A stretch of 64,000 nt of DNA, taken from Setoptus koraiensis. Its lineage: Eukaryota > Arthropoda. Both the position numbers and the translations under genes were made by a program. The notes beneath the pieces are model-generated. The model had not been told where the DNA came from. It saw only the letters and a program-made list of their open reading frames with translations, and did not search any database. Shown in pieces: positions 51,674 through 64,000 of this stretch (positions within the stretch are counted from its first letter, which is position 1; the number at the start of each line of letters is the position of its first letter). The stretch is taken from positions 9,734,001 through 9,798,000 of the forward strand of contig CM106585.1 of assembly GCA_048013815.1 (NCBI GenBank), written 5' to 3'.

Positions 51674-54600
51674 GCATGAATCATGCTGCATGATGCAGGC
51701 ATGATACGGAGTTCCTATTCATATGAATCATATCACATGATGTGAATAAAAACAGAGCTTGAGCATTTTCTCGCCGGCGAGAGGTCTCGTTTTTTGCTTC
51801 CGTAGTCTCTTCTTTCACCTTCACTCTTCTTTCACCTTCACGTCCGCCTATTTTCATGCTCGATTTCTCGGCTAGAGCTTGTTTCAAAGGCCGGCATTCT
51901 CATTCGGTAGATTGAACGTCAGAATTAGCAAGATCGTGCGCTTGTATTGTTGATAAAAATGTGTCATCGTCGTCACAACGGACTAAAGTTTTCAGCTATT
52001 TTTCGGGACCTCTGAGAATCGTTTCCGGGCTGAAAACTACCCGTTTCTTCATTGGTATCAGCGAGTTCAAGGTAGTACAAACTCTAGCAAGTTCATTGAA
52101 ATCAGATATTAGCTAGCACTTGTTTATCGGAGCGAGTATCCTGAATTTCTGTCTGGCCGATTAATTCATTTTTGTAGTAATTACTTGTGTGCACTCACGG
52201 GCTCGACAACAACAATCATTTGGGTTAAGTTTGTTCATTAGTGCAAGTTAGTTGATATAAGTTTCAGTTTCTATCAACTGCGGCATATGATCATTAACTG
52301 TTGTCGTTCGGTCGGCCGACAAAAATTTCAAAAGATCAGCATTGGTGGAGACATAAGTTGTCTACTAACGTTATTAACTCATAGGAAATGCCAACTGGGC
52401 GTCGTTGCATTCAATGGTTACTTGCTACGTCCGGATAGCGAAGAACTGCACAAAGAGGGCCCAGTGTGGGCAACAACAATCACTGCTGTCTGAATGAATC
52501 ATCTTATCCTCCGATGATCTCTCGCTCGCCCGCTCGTCTTTTCTCTGGCTGGATGCGGCTAAGTGGCCAGACAAATGGATCAAAGTATCAACTTGACCCT
52601 TGTTCGGACTATTGACATGCGTGATCTGCTACGCAGATCGCAAAACCGGCGAAAATTCTCGATCGAGGCCAACCATTAGACGCCAAATAGCATGCATAGA
52701 GTTTCGGACTCATCGACTGATGCCCGGCGACTTTGTGACCATGCACACATGTCCGAAAGTAGATCCGGCGGCTTGCTATCTGTTACTGGTATCATTAGTC
52801 CGGCAGCGAGCTTATGTCTGGTGGTGTCATCATTAGTAGCATTATCACAAGTCGACGACAAATACCATGATGATGAAGATGTAAATAGGATATTCACATT
52901 GTCATGATAATGAAGGACAACCATCGGTTCGTAGTAGCGATGACAATTTGATAGGAAAATTTGCCAGATCTCGGTGAGTAAAAAATTGAATCTCAGCCGC
53001 AACTGACCGATCGACAGCAGGCTAGTGCCAATCACAGATTTCGTGTAAACAGCAGGATGGTTTCGGGTAGAAGCTGGGCAATGGCGATTGCCAATTGGTC
53101 ATTGTAGCACCTAAATGGAAGATGGAAACTGGCTATTTTAGAACATTCAGTGCTGTAGGGATCACTTTTCTCACAAGCAGAAAATTTCGTTTTGCGATAC
53201 GCACGCCGACATGGCTCGCTTTCGGTACAGGTTTGTCTTGTGCAGACATAACAAACCTGAAAAAATATCCGGCAACTTTATTGGGCGAAAATCGCGCCCC
53301 TTAGCGAGCCCAAAAGAGTACACAACAGTGGACGCAACTGGGGCTCATCATGATGGCGATGCGATGCATCTCAATCGTAATGCTTAATCCTGTTCTCTTC
53401 TGGCTCGAAGGAATTGCATTGTTGTCGGTGTTCTGACAGCTCACTGACAGGCCTTCAATTCTCGCGGCTTTTCCACCTTTTTTGTCCGTTTCATTTTTCT
53501 TTTATGGCATCTTTGCCAATTTAATTTTTTTTCAATAACTCTTTCTCTTTCGCGCCATTATTTTTGCGTTATTATATATTATATAAAAGTCAGCAGCAAC
53601 ATCAATTTTTGTCAGTTGAAATGAGTTTCGCTTTCGCGTGGAGCCGCTTTTGTGGGTAACTCGTTGCGCGGCCATTCAGTCCCACGCAAACAGGCCCCAC
53701 TAGGACAAATGTTGAGGCCATGTCAAGGTGGTGAGGATCTTAATGGCCACTCAGCTGGGCCCCATAAATGCCATACAACAAAAGTGCCTCACCGAAGGGC
53801 AATAGATGAAATTTGATGGAAAATGCAGTATGGCAAACAAGAGAGGAGCTCCGACTGTGCAGCCAACTTCAACCACCCGCTGATTTGGGCGCCAATATCG
53901 GAGGTAATCGGTCGACAGAACGCTGACATCGACATTTACGCAAGCCTGGATTTTGGTTCGCCCACTGTCGCCCGCCGTCGGCATCGAGCCTGACGACCTT
54001 GTTTCGTCCTAGCGCGCCCCCTTCCAACGATAAGACCCAGATCTCGCCACGTTTACCGTTGGTTGTTGTTACCTGTATTACACGGCCACGACATTGCCAA
54101 GTGGATATTTTTTATTGTGCACATTTCATTGACTGGTGTGCTCTGGTTGAGGGCTGATAAAACGACGCGCGCGAATCGGCTCACAATTTAGCGAAGCCAG
54201 TGCCCCAATTAACGCACCAGGCCGAGCAGTCGTGAAACTGGAAATAATTAACCTTATGCGCGAACGAGAGCTGTCGCGCTGAAACGCAAGGCCGTCCAAA
54301 AATTCGGGACGACGGCAATGATCGGATGAGTTCCAGTCGACCTTAGGTGTCATTGTAAAGGGAATGAAATTGAGCTCGAAAAAAGTTGACTCACTGTAAA
54401 AAGTTTGCAAGCACCATTCTCATGCATGCCAGCTACTGCCCGCAACTGACGGAACAAATGAATGGAGATTGGGGTCTTATTGGGGCCCCAATCTAGCCAA
54501 TTGGCAAGATAAGAGATGTTTGCCAATTATCGCGATAAAGCCAACAGAGAACAAAAAAAGAAATATTATCATATTATGTTATTGCATTATATTATTGCCC

Positions 54601-56986
54601 ACATGGCCAGAGATAGTAGGCATAATGGAATCATTTGATTTGATAGGTGTGCTCTCTGCGGACTTTGCGCTTGCACCAACAACAAATTCATTCATGTGTT
54701 CACTCATATACATGAGCAAGCATAAACTTGAGCATCGAAAACAAACAACTGGTCGCCGATAAACAATTGATTATATATATATCTCTCTCTCTCTCCCTCT
54801 CTTTCTCAGCCAGATCTAATGCTGACCCGATTTCTCATTGAAGAGTGAATCGGTTTGGCGCACGGCATTTAGCAATAGTTTACTGGGCCGGAAGTTGGTG
54901 GCACGCAACTAGAAATTGTTCGAACCAATTGTGACTGACATTGTGAATCGGAGAGACAAGAATCGCTGAGGCTGGTGGGCCGATGGATTAACTTTGGTTG
55001 CTGGTTTTGTTGCTGCAATGATGCACACAGGTTGCAATCACTGCACAGACGTGGCCACCATTGGCACAAATCCATTTAACGGATCCACTGAACCTGCTGG
55101 GCAGCCATGAAGAAAAAAGAATCTTTTCTTCATCCAGATAGAATGGTTTACACGTTTTTTTTTCTGCTTGTTAATAACAAGTTGTTATGTGTGCATCGGG
55201 GTGATAAAACACGATAAAACTGCAACGATGCCGTTTACAGAGCCCATTTGCGCTTGGAATTGGCACTGCTGAGTCAGCGGCGCTGGCTGAGGTACCGGCT
55301 CGAGTGCATCTCTCATTAGTTAGCCATCAGATCAATTCAATCATGCCATGAGAGTGTGCCGAGTAAACAGTTATCTCGCACGATAGAAATTTATATATAG
55401 AAAGGCAGCGAGTTACTTAAGTTGAGCCGCAAGATAACAAAAATTGCCTAGCGTAACGGTCAAGTAACTTGCCGAGTATGCAAGCACCTGGTTGCACGAG
55501 TTTCGGTGCTCGGGTACGGATAAAAATAGAGATAGTTGATACTAGAATCTTGCGTCGACAGTGTCCGTGAAATGGAAGTGGAACCCATTTGGGCGACACG
55601 CCGACGGTATGATGCACGGGCACAACAAGCGAGCGGCGTCGGCAATTCGCTAGTTGATTTATAAGTGTATGTACATATAATTATATGCAAATGGGTGTTT
55701 GCTCGATCACCGCCAGCACATACATGGGATGCTAAAAAATCAAATGATTTTCGAGCATTTGCATCATATTCATGGCCCGTTTTCGTTCGAATTTTCATTT
55801 AAAATTGCATGGAATTGTATAAAATTATAAAATGGGGCCGGGGGGCACAAGTGATCCGGTCCAGGCCAATTGAAGAAGATCAATCTGCTTTGGGCGGCAT
55901 CGATAGCCGGGTTTTGTGCGGCGTTTTTGTGAATATGCTTATCCAATTTAATTTGACGACAGAAGGTGCGCGTTGAAGATGAATTCAACTGGGCGCCCAG
56001 CGCAACATGCGAACGCGAAGCGCAATGTAATGGAATTGTATAATTAATGGCCGCCTATTATCATTGCTGTAGGCGGCATAACGCGCCGACGATTGGCACG
56101 ATGGGACCGGCGCCCAACGGAGGCCCCCGACAAGCGAAAAACAAGAATAAGTTACGGGCACAGAGAGGCACCAAAATGTCTCCGGCCATTATGAATATCA
56201 TGGCAAGCTCTTTGTGTGAGCGACCAATGCACGACACAGATTTGTTATGGGCGAAACGAAGCAATTGGCTATAGTTGGTGTTGAATAGGTGATGCCGCCG
56301 GCTCTGAGTTTTGTTGGTCAGTTAGGCGCCGCCAACTATCTATTCAACAAACATTGCGTGCTGTCACTAGTGGCGGACGCTATTTCTAGTGGGGCTCCGA
56401 ATGGCGTTTATATACACATAATATACAGTCATGTGAATGGTGTTCGAGCACAAACTCGCGTAAACACCATCCACAAATACGCAAGACACTCACAAATGCG
56501 CCAGACGGTATTCACGAATAAGTCGGTGAGTTTCTGTCAGAGTTTGGCCGTTTTCGTAGGCCAGTTCGCTTTATTTTCTCGAACAAAGCGACGAAGCCAT
56601 ACGAGTCGGCCCGAACGAGACCAGCCGGCCGGCCCGTTGGTCGCATCAAATCATTGCCACGGCCATTACTATACATAATGTATTTCACGAAATACAATGC
56701 GATGTAGCGCAATATGTAGCGTTGCACCATCATAAAAAGCGCACACCAATATCTAGCTTGCCAGCCGGCCAGCATCGGACAGTCGCTTGTTGGCCGGTAA
56801 CTGGCGATTGCGACTGGCCGGTGACAATATGTTCCCGTTGATGGCGCAACCAAGACAAAATCAATGGGTCAGTTGGCGACAGTTATTATAGGGAATAATT
56901 TTATTTTATTACCTTATTCTCTTTATCTGCGCCTGCCAGCTTGACGCTCGTCCCTTCGCACATAACAGGTGAATTTGGCCAGTTGA

Positions 56987-57053
56987 GCAAATTCACTTGC
57001 CACGTTGCCACGTTGCCACGTTGCCAGTTGTGGCACGTGGCAAGTGAATTTGC
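56987..57053. repeat. 67-nt hairpin with about 24-bp stem
   Basis: The left arm 56987-57011 and right arm 57030-57053 are reverse complements except for one bulged T. The loop is 18 nt and made of further GTTGCCAC units. The stem includes GCAAATTCACTTGCCACG. It resembles a microRNA precursor or a small foldback element. The TTGCCACG repeats in arm and loop suggest that part of the structure grew by tandem duplication. Confidence 0.8.
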
Positions 57054-57322
57054 ATATAAACACATTGCGCCACATGCTGTGTTTTGGCCGAATACTGTGC
57101 CGACTGGAGTGGCAATTTTGAGCTGCTAATAGCGAGCCGACAGTGGCCAAATAGCGGTGGTCAAGCAGCAAATTGAGTGTGCCCGCCAGGTAAACAACGA
57201 GCTCCGTTGGGGCCCGTTGAGACAGTGAATTTGTTTGTGCTCGCACTCTACTGGCAAACATGTGAGCACCTAGCGACTTTAAACAGTCTCACATGGGGCG
57301 CACAGGCCCAACGGCAGCCACA

Positions 57323-57379
<57 letters not shown>
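57323..57379 (+). repeat. (ATG)19 microsatellite
   Basis: Nineteen uninterrupted ATG triplets. The His tract read on the other strand is an artefact of the repeat. Confidence 0.97.
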
Positions 57380-60300
57380 CCGATAAATGAATTGCGTCAT
57401 GCTAGCTGGTTGCGTTTGGCAGCCGCAGTCCGGCCGGGCCTCGCATAACGTGCCCGCTCGCGATCGCCGATTCGCGCCGGTTCGCGCCAATTTGGACGGG
57501 ATCAATCTGAATTAGCGTCAAACCATCCAGTGACGTGCCAACGGCCGACAGACAGGTGCGGGCCGGCCGGCCGCAGCTAGCCGGCCGACAAGCAAACTAT
57601 GCGACCGGCACGAGCAGTGACGCAACAAAGTGTGAGCTCGATTGATAGAATCCATGCCCAAATGACGCAGCAATGATGTTGATTGAAACACCAATCAACA
57701 CTGTCGGCGGCTGTCGGCGGATCGAGCCACGGATCAACCAACATTTAAGCGACATTTTCTAGCGGCCCGTATGGGGCGCCATTTTCGCTTGCAAATCGTC
57801 TGCCCGAAGCGTATGCCCGAAACATCCCACAGCCGCAAGTAGCAACGACGACACTTTTACGACAAGTTTGATCGATAGGCTCGCTGGTGCCATATGGCTC
57901 CGGCTTGCGACCTACTCCATCTTGGGCCGCTTACTCTTGACTCATCGCTGGTGACGCTGGTGATTGAGTGCGGGCTCAACGCCAACGGGTCGACACGTAA
58001 TGGCCAACAAGGCGATAGGTGAGCCCCAAGCGAGCGAGTATGCAATAATAATCAATATTGCACACATCATAAAAGGCAGCTTACGATCATGAGGGGCCCC
58101 CGATTACTTGTCAGCTGAGCCGGCCGCTCCAACTTGGAGCCTCCAAGTTGCAACGGCAGCTACGAGAGCTATAAGAGGGCCCCCTTTTCTCTGGCCTACA
58201 TTGCGAATACATTGCTGGCAACAAGATGGATTTATTGCACCACTTGTCTGCCGGGCGCATGCAAGTCAATGGGCCCGGCCGACGACTTTCAATGGTTCCG
58301 AGGGCTTCGGAGCGGCTTCGGGGAACGCCGAAAATAGGGCAACGCCGTTTTTGCGTCCTGCTTTCGGGTCGGCTCCTCATATCTAGGGAATGCAATTATG
58401 TATTATTTTTTGCCCTTGAAGACGCACGCGTCTAAACAGAGAGTAAAATGTCATTCTGTATGTTACGGAAGTGATTTAGAGCCAGTCTGGACGTTGCACT
58501 TCACTTGCACTTATCAGCGGCGACACTTGTCGGCCGGGTTGTCCGCGGATGCCGTTCGCTGTGTCGCGATGCCAGCGAGAGGGCGTGATTCGCAAGGCGC
58601 GATCGTACAGGGGGGGGGGCACGAGAGGGCACAATATCAAAATGGTTTTCGGAGGCCCTCGAGCCCGCCGGCCCGTAAGCAAACAAGTGTGCGGGCTTGT
58701 TATCATTAAGCCGCTGTCGTTTTATCCTTATCATGAATTATCAAGCAACTGTGTCTATGAGAGTGAGATGAGAGCAAGTGTATATTTAGTCAATTCATAA
58801 ATGGAAACAGCATCAGTGCTCGAGAGAGCGAGCTTGTTCTTTCATGTGTATGAAAGAGCCAGCTCGCTTCAAATCGAAACCGATCTCGGTATCTCCGGCT
58901 AGCCGGCCCGTAATAACCAGCAATGAACTATACACTTTTATTTGCGCAATGATATTCTCACATACACCCCGATGAGCAGCGCTCTTGAGCGAGAGCCCCC
59001 CGCAGTTTTATTGGAGAAGTGCAAAAATAAAGATTGGATTGGCGCAGACTGGCCCCATCTACAGTGGCCCAGTGGCGTCATCATCATCTGTTAACTCGGA
59101 TATATAAACCGTATGACGCAATACGCAATAATCCATGACTATTAGTGTTGAATTCAATCAGATTGAGAACGAAGAATGGCAATGGAGAGAAGAGGCCGAA
59201 TGGAAAAAGGGAGAGGGAGCGGCGAAAAGGAGAAAATGCGAAAATGAGAGGGCGCGGAGAAAACCAGGGGAGCACCAACGAGAACGAATGAGCGAAAAAG
59301 GGAGCGAGGGGAGACCAGGGGAGAGGGGCGCGCGCAAATGTGTTTTTTATTTGCCGGCAAACAGTCAATTGATTTAAATAATACTAACAACAATAATAAT
59401 CATCATCATCCATCAAACAAGCTTGCCAGCAGCCGCAACTCAAGACGAGCAAGCGGTTCTTTCTCTTCCAGTGGCAGTCCGCTAGATGCCGCTCCGTGTT
59501 CACTTCCGCCGGGTCGCCTAATTGAGGTGGCTGTATGAGCGGTTTGAGCGGCACAAGATGCAAACGAGGCAATAGGGAAATAAATGCACGCTGACGCGAT
59601 TACAAACAACAACAATAACAGAAAAAATTTATAATCTGGCATATAGGGTCGTTCGCGAGCTGCATGCATTTAAGCGCAAAGTAACAGAGAGTGAGAGATC
59701 GTGATCATTGTGCTCGTGGGGTCGTGATGAAACGGAACGCGCGCGGGGGGGGGGAGGCGAAAAAGAGCGAGGCAAAAGTTAGAAAAAGCGCAACATTGTT
59801 ACACGACACAACGGCGACAACAAGAGCGTCAGAGAGGACGACAACGACAATAAGATTGATATTCATAATGACACAAAGTCGCTAGGTCATGTCATTAGCG
59901 AGCGTTGCTCTGTTGCTATATTTTGAGTCGGGTCGCTCGTTTCCACTTGATCACGTGTGTGTGTGTGTGTGCGATGACGATTTACATTTGAATTCTCAGT
60001 CGCTGTGTGTGTGTGTCGTGATTTGATTGCGATTCTCCATTCGGTGGGCGCGAGGAGAGAGCATCAGACAACAATATAGCAACAATCAAACACGCGCGGC
60101 TCGTTACATAATCGTGGCGTATCGAAATAGTTATGTAACTGGCAGTTTTGTCCAATGGCACGGGCCAGCAGCAAACTTTGAGAGCGGCGGCACAGATTGA
60201 GCCAAAGCTGACACGTTTCAAATGGCGCTGCACGCGCCTGGTTTTGCACGGGGCCGCCGCATTAACGCTGTTGACAGTTTTGCGGACTTGTCGATAGGGT

Positions 60301-60810
60301 CACAACATGTAGACAAGATTAATTGACGCTATTCAAATGACAGCTCTGTGCTGATTGGGGCCGCTGGCTGGCTGGCCCACTGGTTTGTTTGTTTGGGTGC
60401 CCGACAAATAGAAGCGCGTTCAAGGTTGCCCCGGTGACAGTGATGGCCCCCGTTTAAGCGTCTGCCCGGTGCTCGGCTGGCTCGACCGGGCCCAACAGGC
60501 GCTTGTTTTTCGGACCGCTTCGGGGGCCGAAAAACGCCGGCGCTGTCGGGCGGCGCAAAAAGCGCCGCCACCACCCATCGGCACGGCTAATAGAATGCGG
60601 CCCGGCGCGGCAATGATGGACGCTCGCGATTATTATGACAATGGCTCACCGAGTGGGCGCCGTGCCGCGCTAATGAATGGCACACAATGTAACTGTGGCC
60701 AAAAGAGAGCGGCCAACGCATCGCAGCGATTAGATCGGGCAAAATTTGCGAGCTAAGCAGCGATTAGTCACAGGGTAGTGGTGCGCGCGAATATCCGGCC
60801 AGCAAGCGCC

Positions 60811-60886
60811 AAGCGCCATTCAGATAGCCAAGCGCCATTCAGATAGCCAAGCGCCATTCAGATAGCCAAGCGCCATTTCAATAGCA
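60811..60886 (+). repeat. 19-bp tandem repeat, 3-4 units
   Basis: AAGCGCCATTCAGATAGCC occurs three times without change and then as a partial, altered fourth unit. Confidence 0.9.
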
Positions 60887-62227
60887 ATGGCAGGCGCCGG
60901 GCCGGCACAACATCGAGTGCGCCAACTTCCGAGCTGGCCAACGTCCGAGATGGCGGCCGAAATTTGCGCGTGCGGCGCGGGACAATCGGAGCGAGGGCGC
61001 CATTGTGCGCCACTGGCAGCCACTTAGGCCGCCAACGGGACGTTCTAATGACCTCTCGCATGGGCCGCTCGCTCACTCGATGGCCGGTTTTGCTGGCCCG
61101 GCACAATGGCCGCTCGGGCGACGCCAACGCGGGGCGACGACAGCGACCACGGCGCCAACAGCGACGCCGACGATCGCGACAACAATGTTCGCGCGGGAGC
61201 CGCCCGTGCGCGCCAAGACACGCAAGCACAAAGAGGCGCCCGCATAAGCGGCTAGCCGGACGAGCCGGAAATGACGTTGCTGCGCGCTGCCGGCTTGGCT
61301 TAAATTTGGCTCAAATTTGGCCGGCCTTGCGAGCGAGTTTATCCGCACACGGCACGCTATTAGCAGTGGATTAGCTAGTGCAGCGGACAAGTGGCGCCGC
61401 CAGTGACAACCGCGCCGCTAGCGACAACAACAGCGACAACAACAGCAGCAGCAGCAACAACAACAACAACAACAACAACAATAACGGCAAAACTGTTTGC
61501 ATGCAATTAGCAGATGTTAGCAGCAAGTAGTTGCTGTTGCGGCACCGACAAAACCCGCACCCGCCAACAAACAACGTCAGCACCAACGGCCCATATTGCG
61601 CCAATAGTGAGAACAAAACTTGTTTGTTGGCGCTGTTCGGGGGCCCCAGTGGCCGCACACACACACACATTGGTCACAATGGTCATCGGTCGGTGGTCAA
61701 TGGTCAATGGTCAATGGCGAGACCATTGACAGACGGACACAATACTATTGTGCTTATGTGCGCGCTTATTTGCGCCCAGCACGCCGGACAAACACAACTC
61801 TCTCTCACAAGCAAACATATCGAGCGGGCCCCAAACTGAGGAGTGGCCCAGTCAACACACATGCGCCACAGCGGAAGCCGGCGGAACCGAAGCGAAAATC
61901 AAATGAACGCACACGCATTCATACATGCAATAATATATAAATTTCCAATGATGACACAAAGAGCAGCTTGCAATGACGCGCACGCTGGACACGGCCAAAA
62001 CGGGGGCCCCACTTTACACAAAATTCCTTTCAATGGGCCGACTCTCACAGGGACAGTTTAAAAGTGGATTGCGCGAATTTGAAACATTCTAAAACGTCAG
62101 CCAGTGAATAATTTATGGATTGCCATCTCAAAAAGGAGAGCGCCAATCTATTAGTGGCGACTTGCTTTGCATCACTTAGCTCAACTTTGCTCGCTTTCCG
62201 TTCCAGTCGCTGGCCGGGCCCGACAAC

Positions 62228-62275
62228 CGGGCTCCGAAGTGCGCCCCGGTCGGGCTCCGAAGTGCGCCCCGGCCG
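62228..62275 (+). repeat. 23-bp direct duplication
   Basis: CGGGCTCCGAAGTGCGCCCC with a few more bases is present twice in direct succession, in a GC-rich stretch. Confidence 0.85.
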
Positions 62276-63671
62276 GGCAGCCCGACACACCCAACTGGGG
62301 CCCGGTGGTGCTTAGGCTCGGCTTCAACGCAAAGCCCGACGCCCAGCCAATGGGCGCCTCTTTCATTCGTGACTTTCTACTAGCTGTCAAATTTCGAGCC
62401 TTTTCTCACTATCTGAAATCATGTATCGCTGTTCAAGATTATTGCTCGCCGCAAGCGAAGCAACGACCCGTTTCTGAGCTCCTTTCTTAGGGCGACGCAC
62501 CACTAGCGGTGGCGAAAGGTTCCCATAAAACAAACAATGTCAGTGGGCGATATTTACAGCAAGACGACATTCATTAACGATGGCGATGGAATTTAATCGT
62601 GCGACACAAAAATCGCTGTGTCACTTCATTATGCAACATGTCGTGTGACGGCGGCATCAATATCGGAAAGGCGAAATATATGAGAGAGGCCAACAGCACA
62701 TAGTAACGGATTGAGCAAAATCAACAAAGCAAAACAGAGTCAAAAGGGACAACTCAATTATGAGAATGGTTACGCATTGGCGCTGGCCTGTATCACGGCG
62801 CTAGCGATCATGTAAATATTGAGATTGGTTTAGAATATTAATTAAGTGTGTGCTGCGCTGAATGGAATAAATAATAATATCGGGCCGCCAACATACGCCG
62901 CTAAGCTACTTTTGCTAAGTTCTTATGTTTGGCTACATAGTGATAATAATAATAATAGTAATAAGAATGGCAGTTGCGAGGACAGTTGAACAGGCTGTTG
63001 GCGTTGTTGCGTCGCAAGCCTCAATTTTGCCGGCCCGCTGTTTTTGTGTCGCTGAGTGGCGGGCCGGCGTTCTTTGTCCGGCCATCCGGCTAATGATAAG
63101 CCATGAATATATTACGACCATGATCCGAGGGCTGAGCTGACAAGATCACTCAGCTCGGCTTTATGTTTGCTCTTGATGAAGAAGATTTCTTGATTGATGC
63201 TCACAACGATCTAGTAGACACAGGCAGGCGCACGCAATCACGACGCGCCCACCAACGGAACGTATAATTAAGGATTAGCTCGACAGAACTTGGCGAGCTT
63301 GCCGCAAGCTCGTGAGTTGGCTGGCTGTCGGGCTGGCTGGCTGTCGGGCGGGCTGGCAACAAAAACTGGCTAGAGATTGTGAACAATTGGCCAAGACGAC
63401 TAAATAACCGACATTCATCAATATCGTGCACAATGACAGCGAGGGATAAAGCTCCGAGAAAAAAAAAACTTGAGACTGCCAGCGATAGGTGAGCGAGGCA
63501 CACATGAAAAAAGGCTGAAATACTTGTACAAATACTTGTATCAACCGGCGCTCATGGAGCGGAAAGAGGCACACGTACACGCACGCGCGCACACCGAAGC
63601 AATATATTACATAATAGGCTCATAGTAGCGATGAATTAACTGCGTGCAGATATAAGTAGACTTTTTGAGGC

Positions 63672-63704
63672 CACTCCACACTGTGGACTGCACAGTGTGG
63701 AGTG
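63672..63704. repeat. Perfect 14-bp inverted repeat with a 5-nt loop
   Basis: CACTCCACACTGTG at 63672-63685 pairs exactly with CACAGTGTGGAGTG at 63691-63704 around the loop GACTG. It could be a small hairpin in RNA or a binding site for a dimeric protein. Confidence 0.85.
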
Positions 63705-64000
63705 CATAGGCTTACCGAGCCACTATCAGTCATGCAGCATAATAAGGCAACGGTCAAGTGGCGAGGCCATGCTACAGAGGCCATACACGGAATAACTAAT
63801 TGCAGAAAATAATCATCGCCTAACGGCGTCGAGGCCCCGCTAGTGAGCGTGCTTTTCGGGGCACATTGGCGTGCTAGAGCTAAAGATAATCCATATTTAT
63901 GGCGCTTGTCTCAGAGTGAACAACCGTCGCACCGTCGAACAGTTAAAGCAACAGATTAGCATGCAGAATAAATTTTTACGGCACTTGTTAAATTACAACG

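Larger units (their letters stand above)
51674..64000. other. 12.3-kb region without a convincing gene
   Basis: The first 300 bp are the 3' flank of copy 7. Beyond this I find only short, unconserved frames. On the minus strand the region lies upstream of the receptor exon, so it is probably intron or 5' flank of that gene; I searched the open minus-strand frames for TM1-TM5 motifs (GNxxV, DRY/DRF, WxP) and saw none. Microsatellites (54770-54806, 57323-57379, 59958-59971), a 19-bp minisatellite, a 23-bp duplication and two hairpins are listed separately. Confidence 0.5.

Noticed and set aside
51674-64000. Search for receptor TM1-TM5 exons on the minus strand
   Set aside because: No frame contained the expected TM3 DRY/DRF or TM4 Trp-Pro motifs, so the missing exons are either outside the window or too short to see.
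1-64000. tRNA, rRNA or mobile element genes
   Set aside because: I looked for box B-like GTTCGAATC words, long terminal or inverted repeats and polymerase or transposase motifs on both strands and found none that hold up by eye.

Overview
The window reads as nuclear DNA of an arthropod, most likely a mite. That is an inference from compact introns (42-152 nt inside several genes, one of 1.8 kb), long Gln/Asn-rich proteins encoded by CAA/CAG runs, and arthropod-like protein families. I cannot name the species. No rRNA, tRNA, CRISPR array or recognisable transposon, LINE or virus-derived element was found by eye.

Layout. 1-1505 (minus): the 5' part of a multi-exon gene of unknown family that runs off the left edge. 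1810-6342 (minus): a 1510-residue PTB/PID-domain protein with long Gln/Asn-rich tails. 6343-19255: about 13 kb without a convincing gene, built of short tandem repeats and recurring motifs (CACCTG, TTACGTAA, CAA). 19256-19873 (plus): a possible small spliced transcript. 20015-24488: a compact housekeeping block with symplekin (minus, C-terminally short), elongation factor 1-beta (minus) and ribosomal protein L9 (plus); the last two share a divergent promoter holding an inverted pair of 35-bp elements. 26134-29505 (plus): a four-exon secreted glycine-rich protein.

33137-51673 holds the most distinctive content: a cluster of an unrecognised secreted, cysteine-rich protein of about 355-370 residues. 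There are six intact copies, one interrupted copy and one remnant. Each intact copy is a single exon with its own TATA-type promoter, a shared leader and a shared 3' end. The cluster is split by a 4.9-kb exon (41246-46171, minus) that encodes TM6, TM7 and an enormous third intracellular loop of a serotonin 5-HT1-like receptor. TM1-TM5 are not in the window, so the copies at 47-51.7 kb probably lie inside an intron of that receptor gene. 51674-64000 shows no convincing gene and is probably receptor intron or upstream DNA; it carries simple repeats and two striking hairpins.

How the genes relate: symplekin (mRNA 3'-end processing), eEF1-beta and RPL9 (translation) form an ordinary housekeeping cluster. 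The secreted array looks like a lineage-specific expansion by tandem and inverted duplication, and it is the best candidate here for something undescribed.
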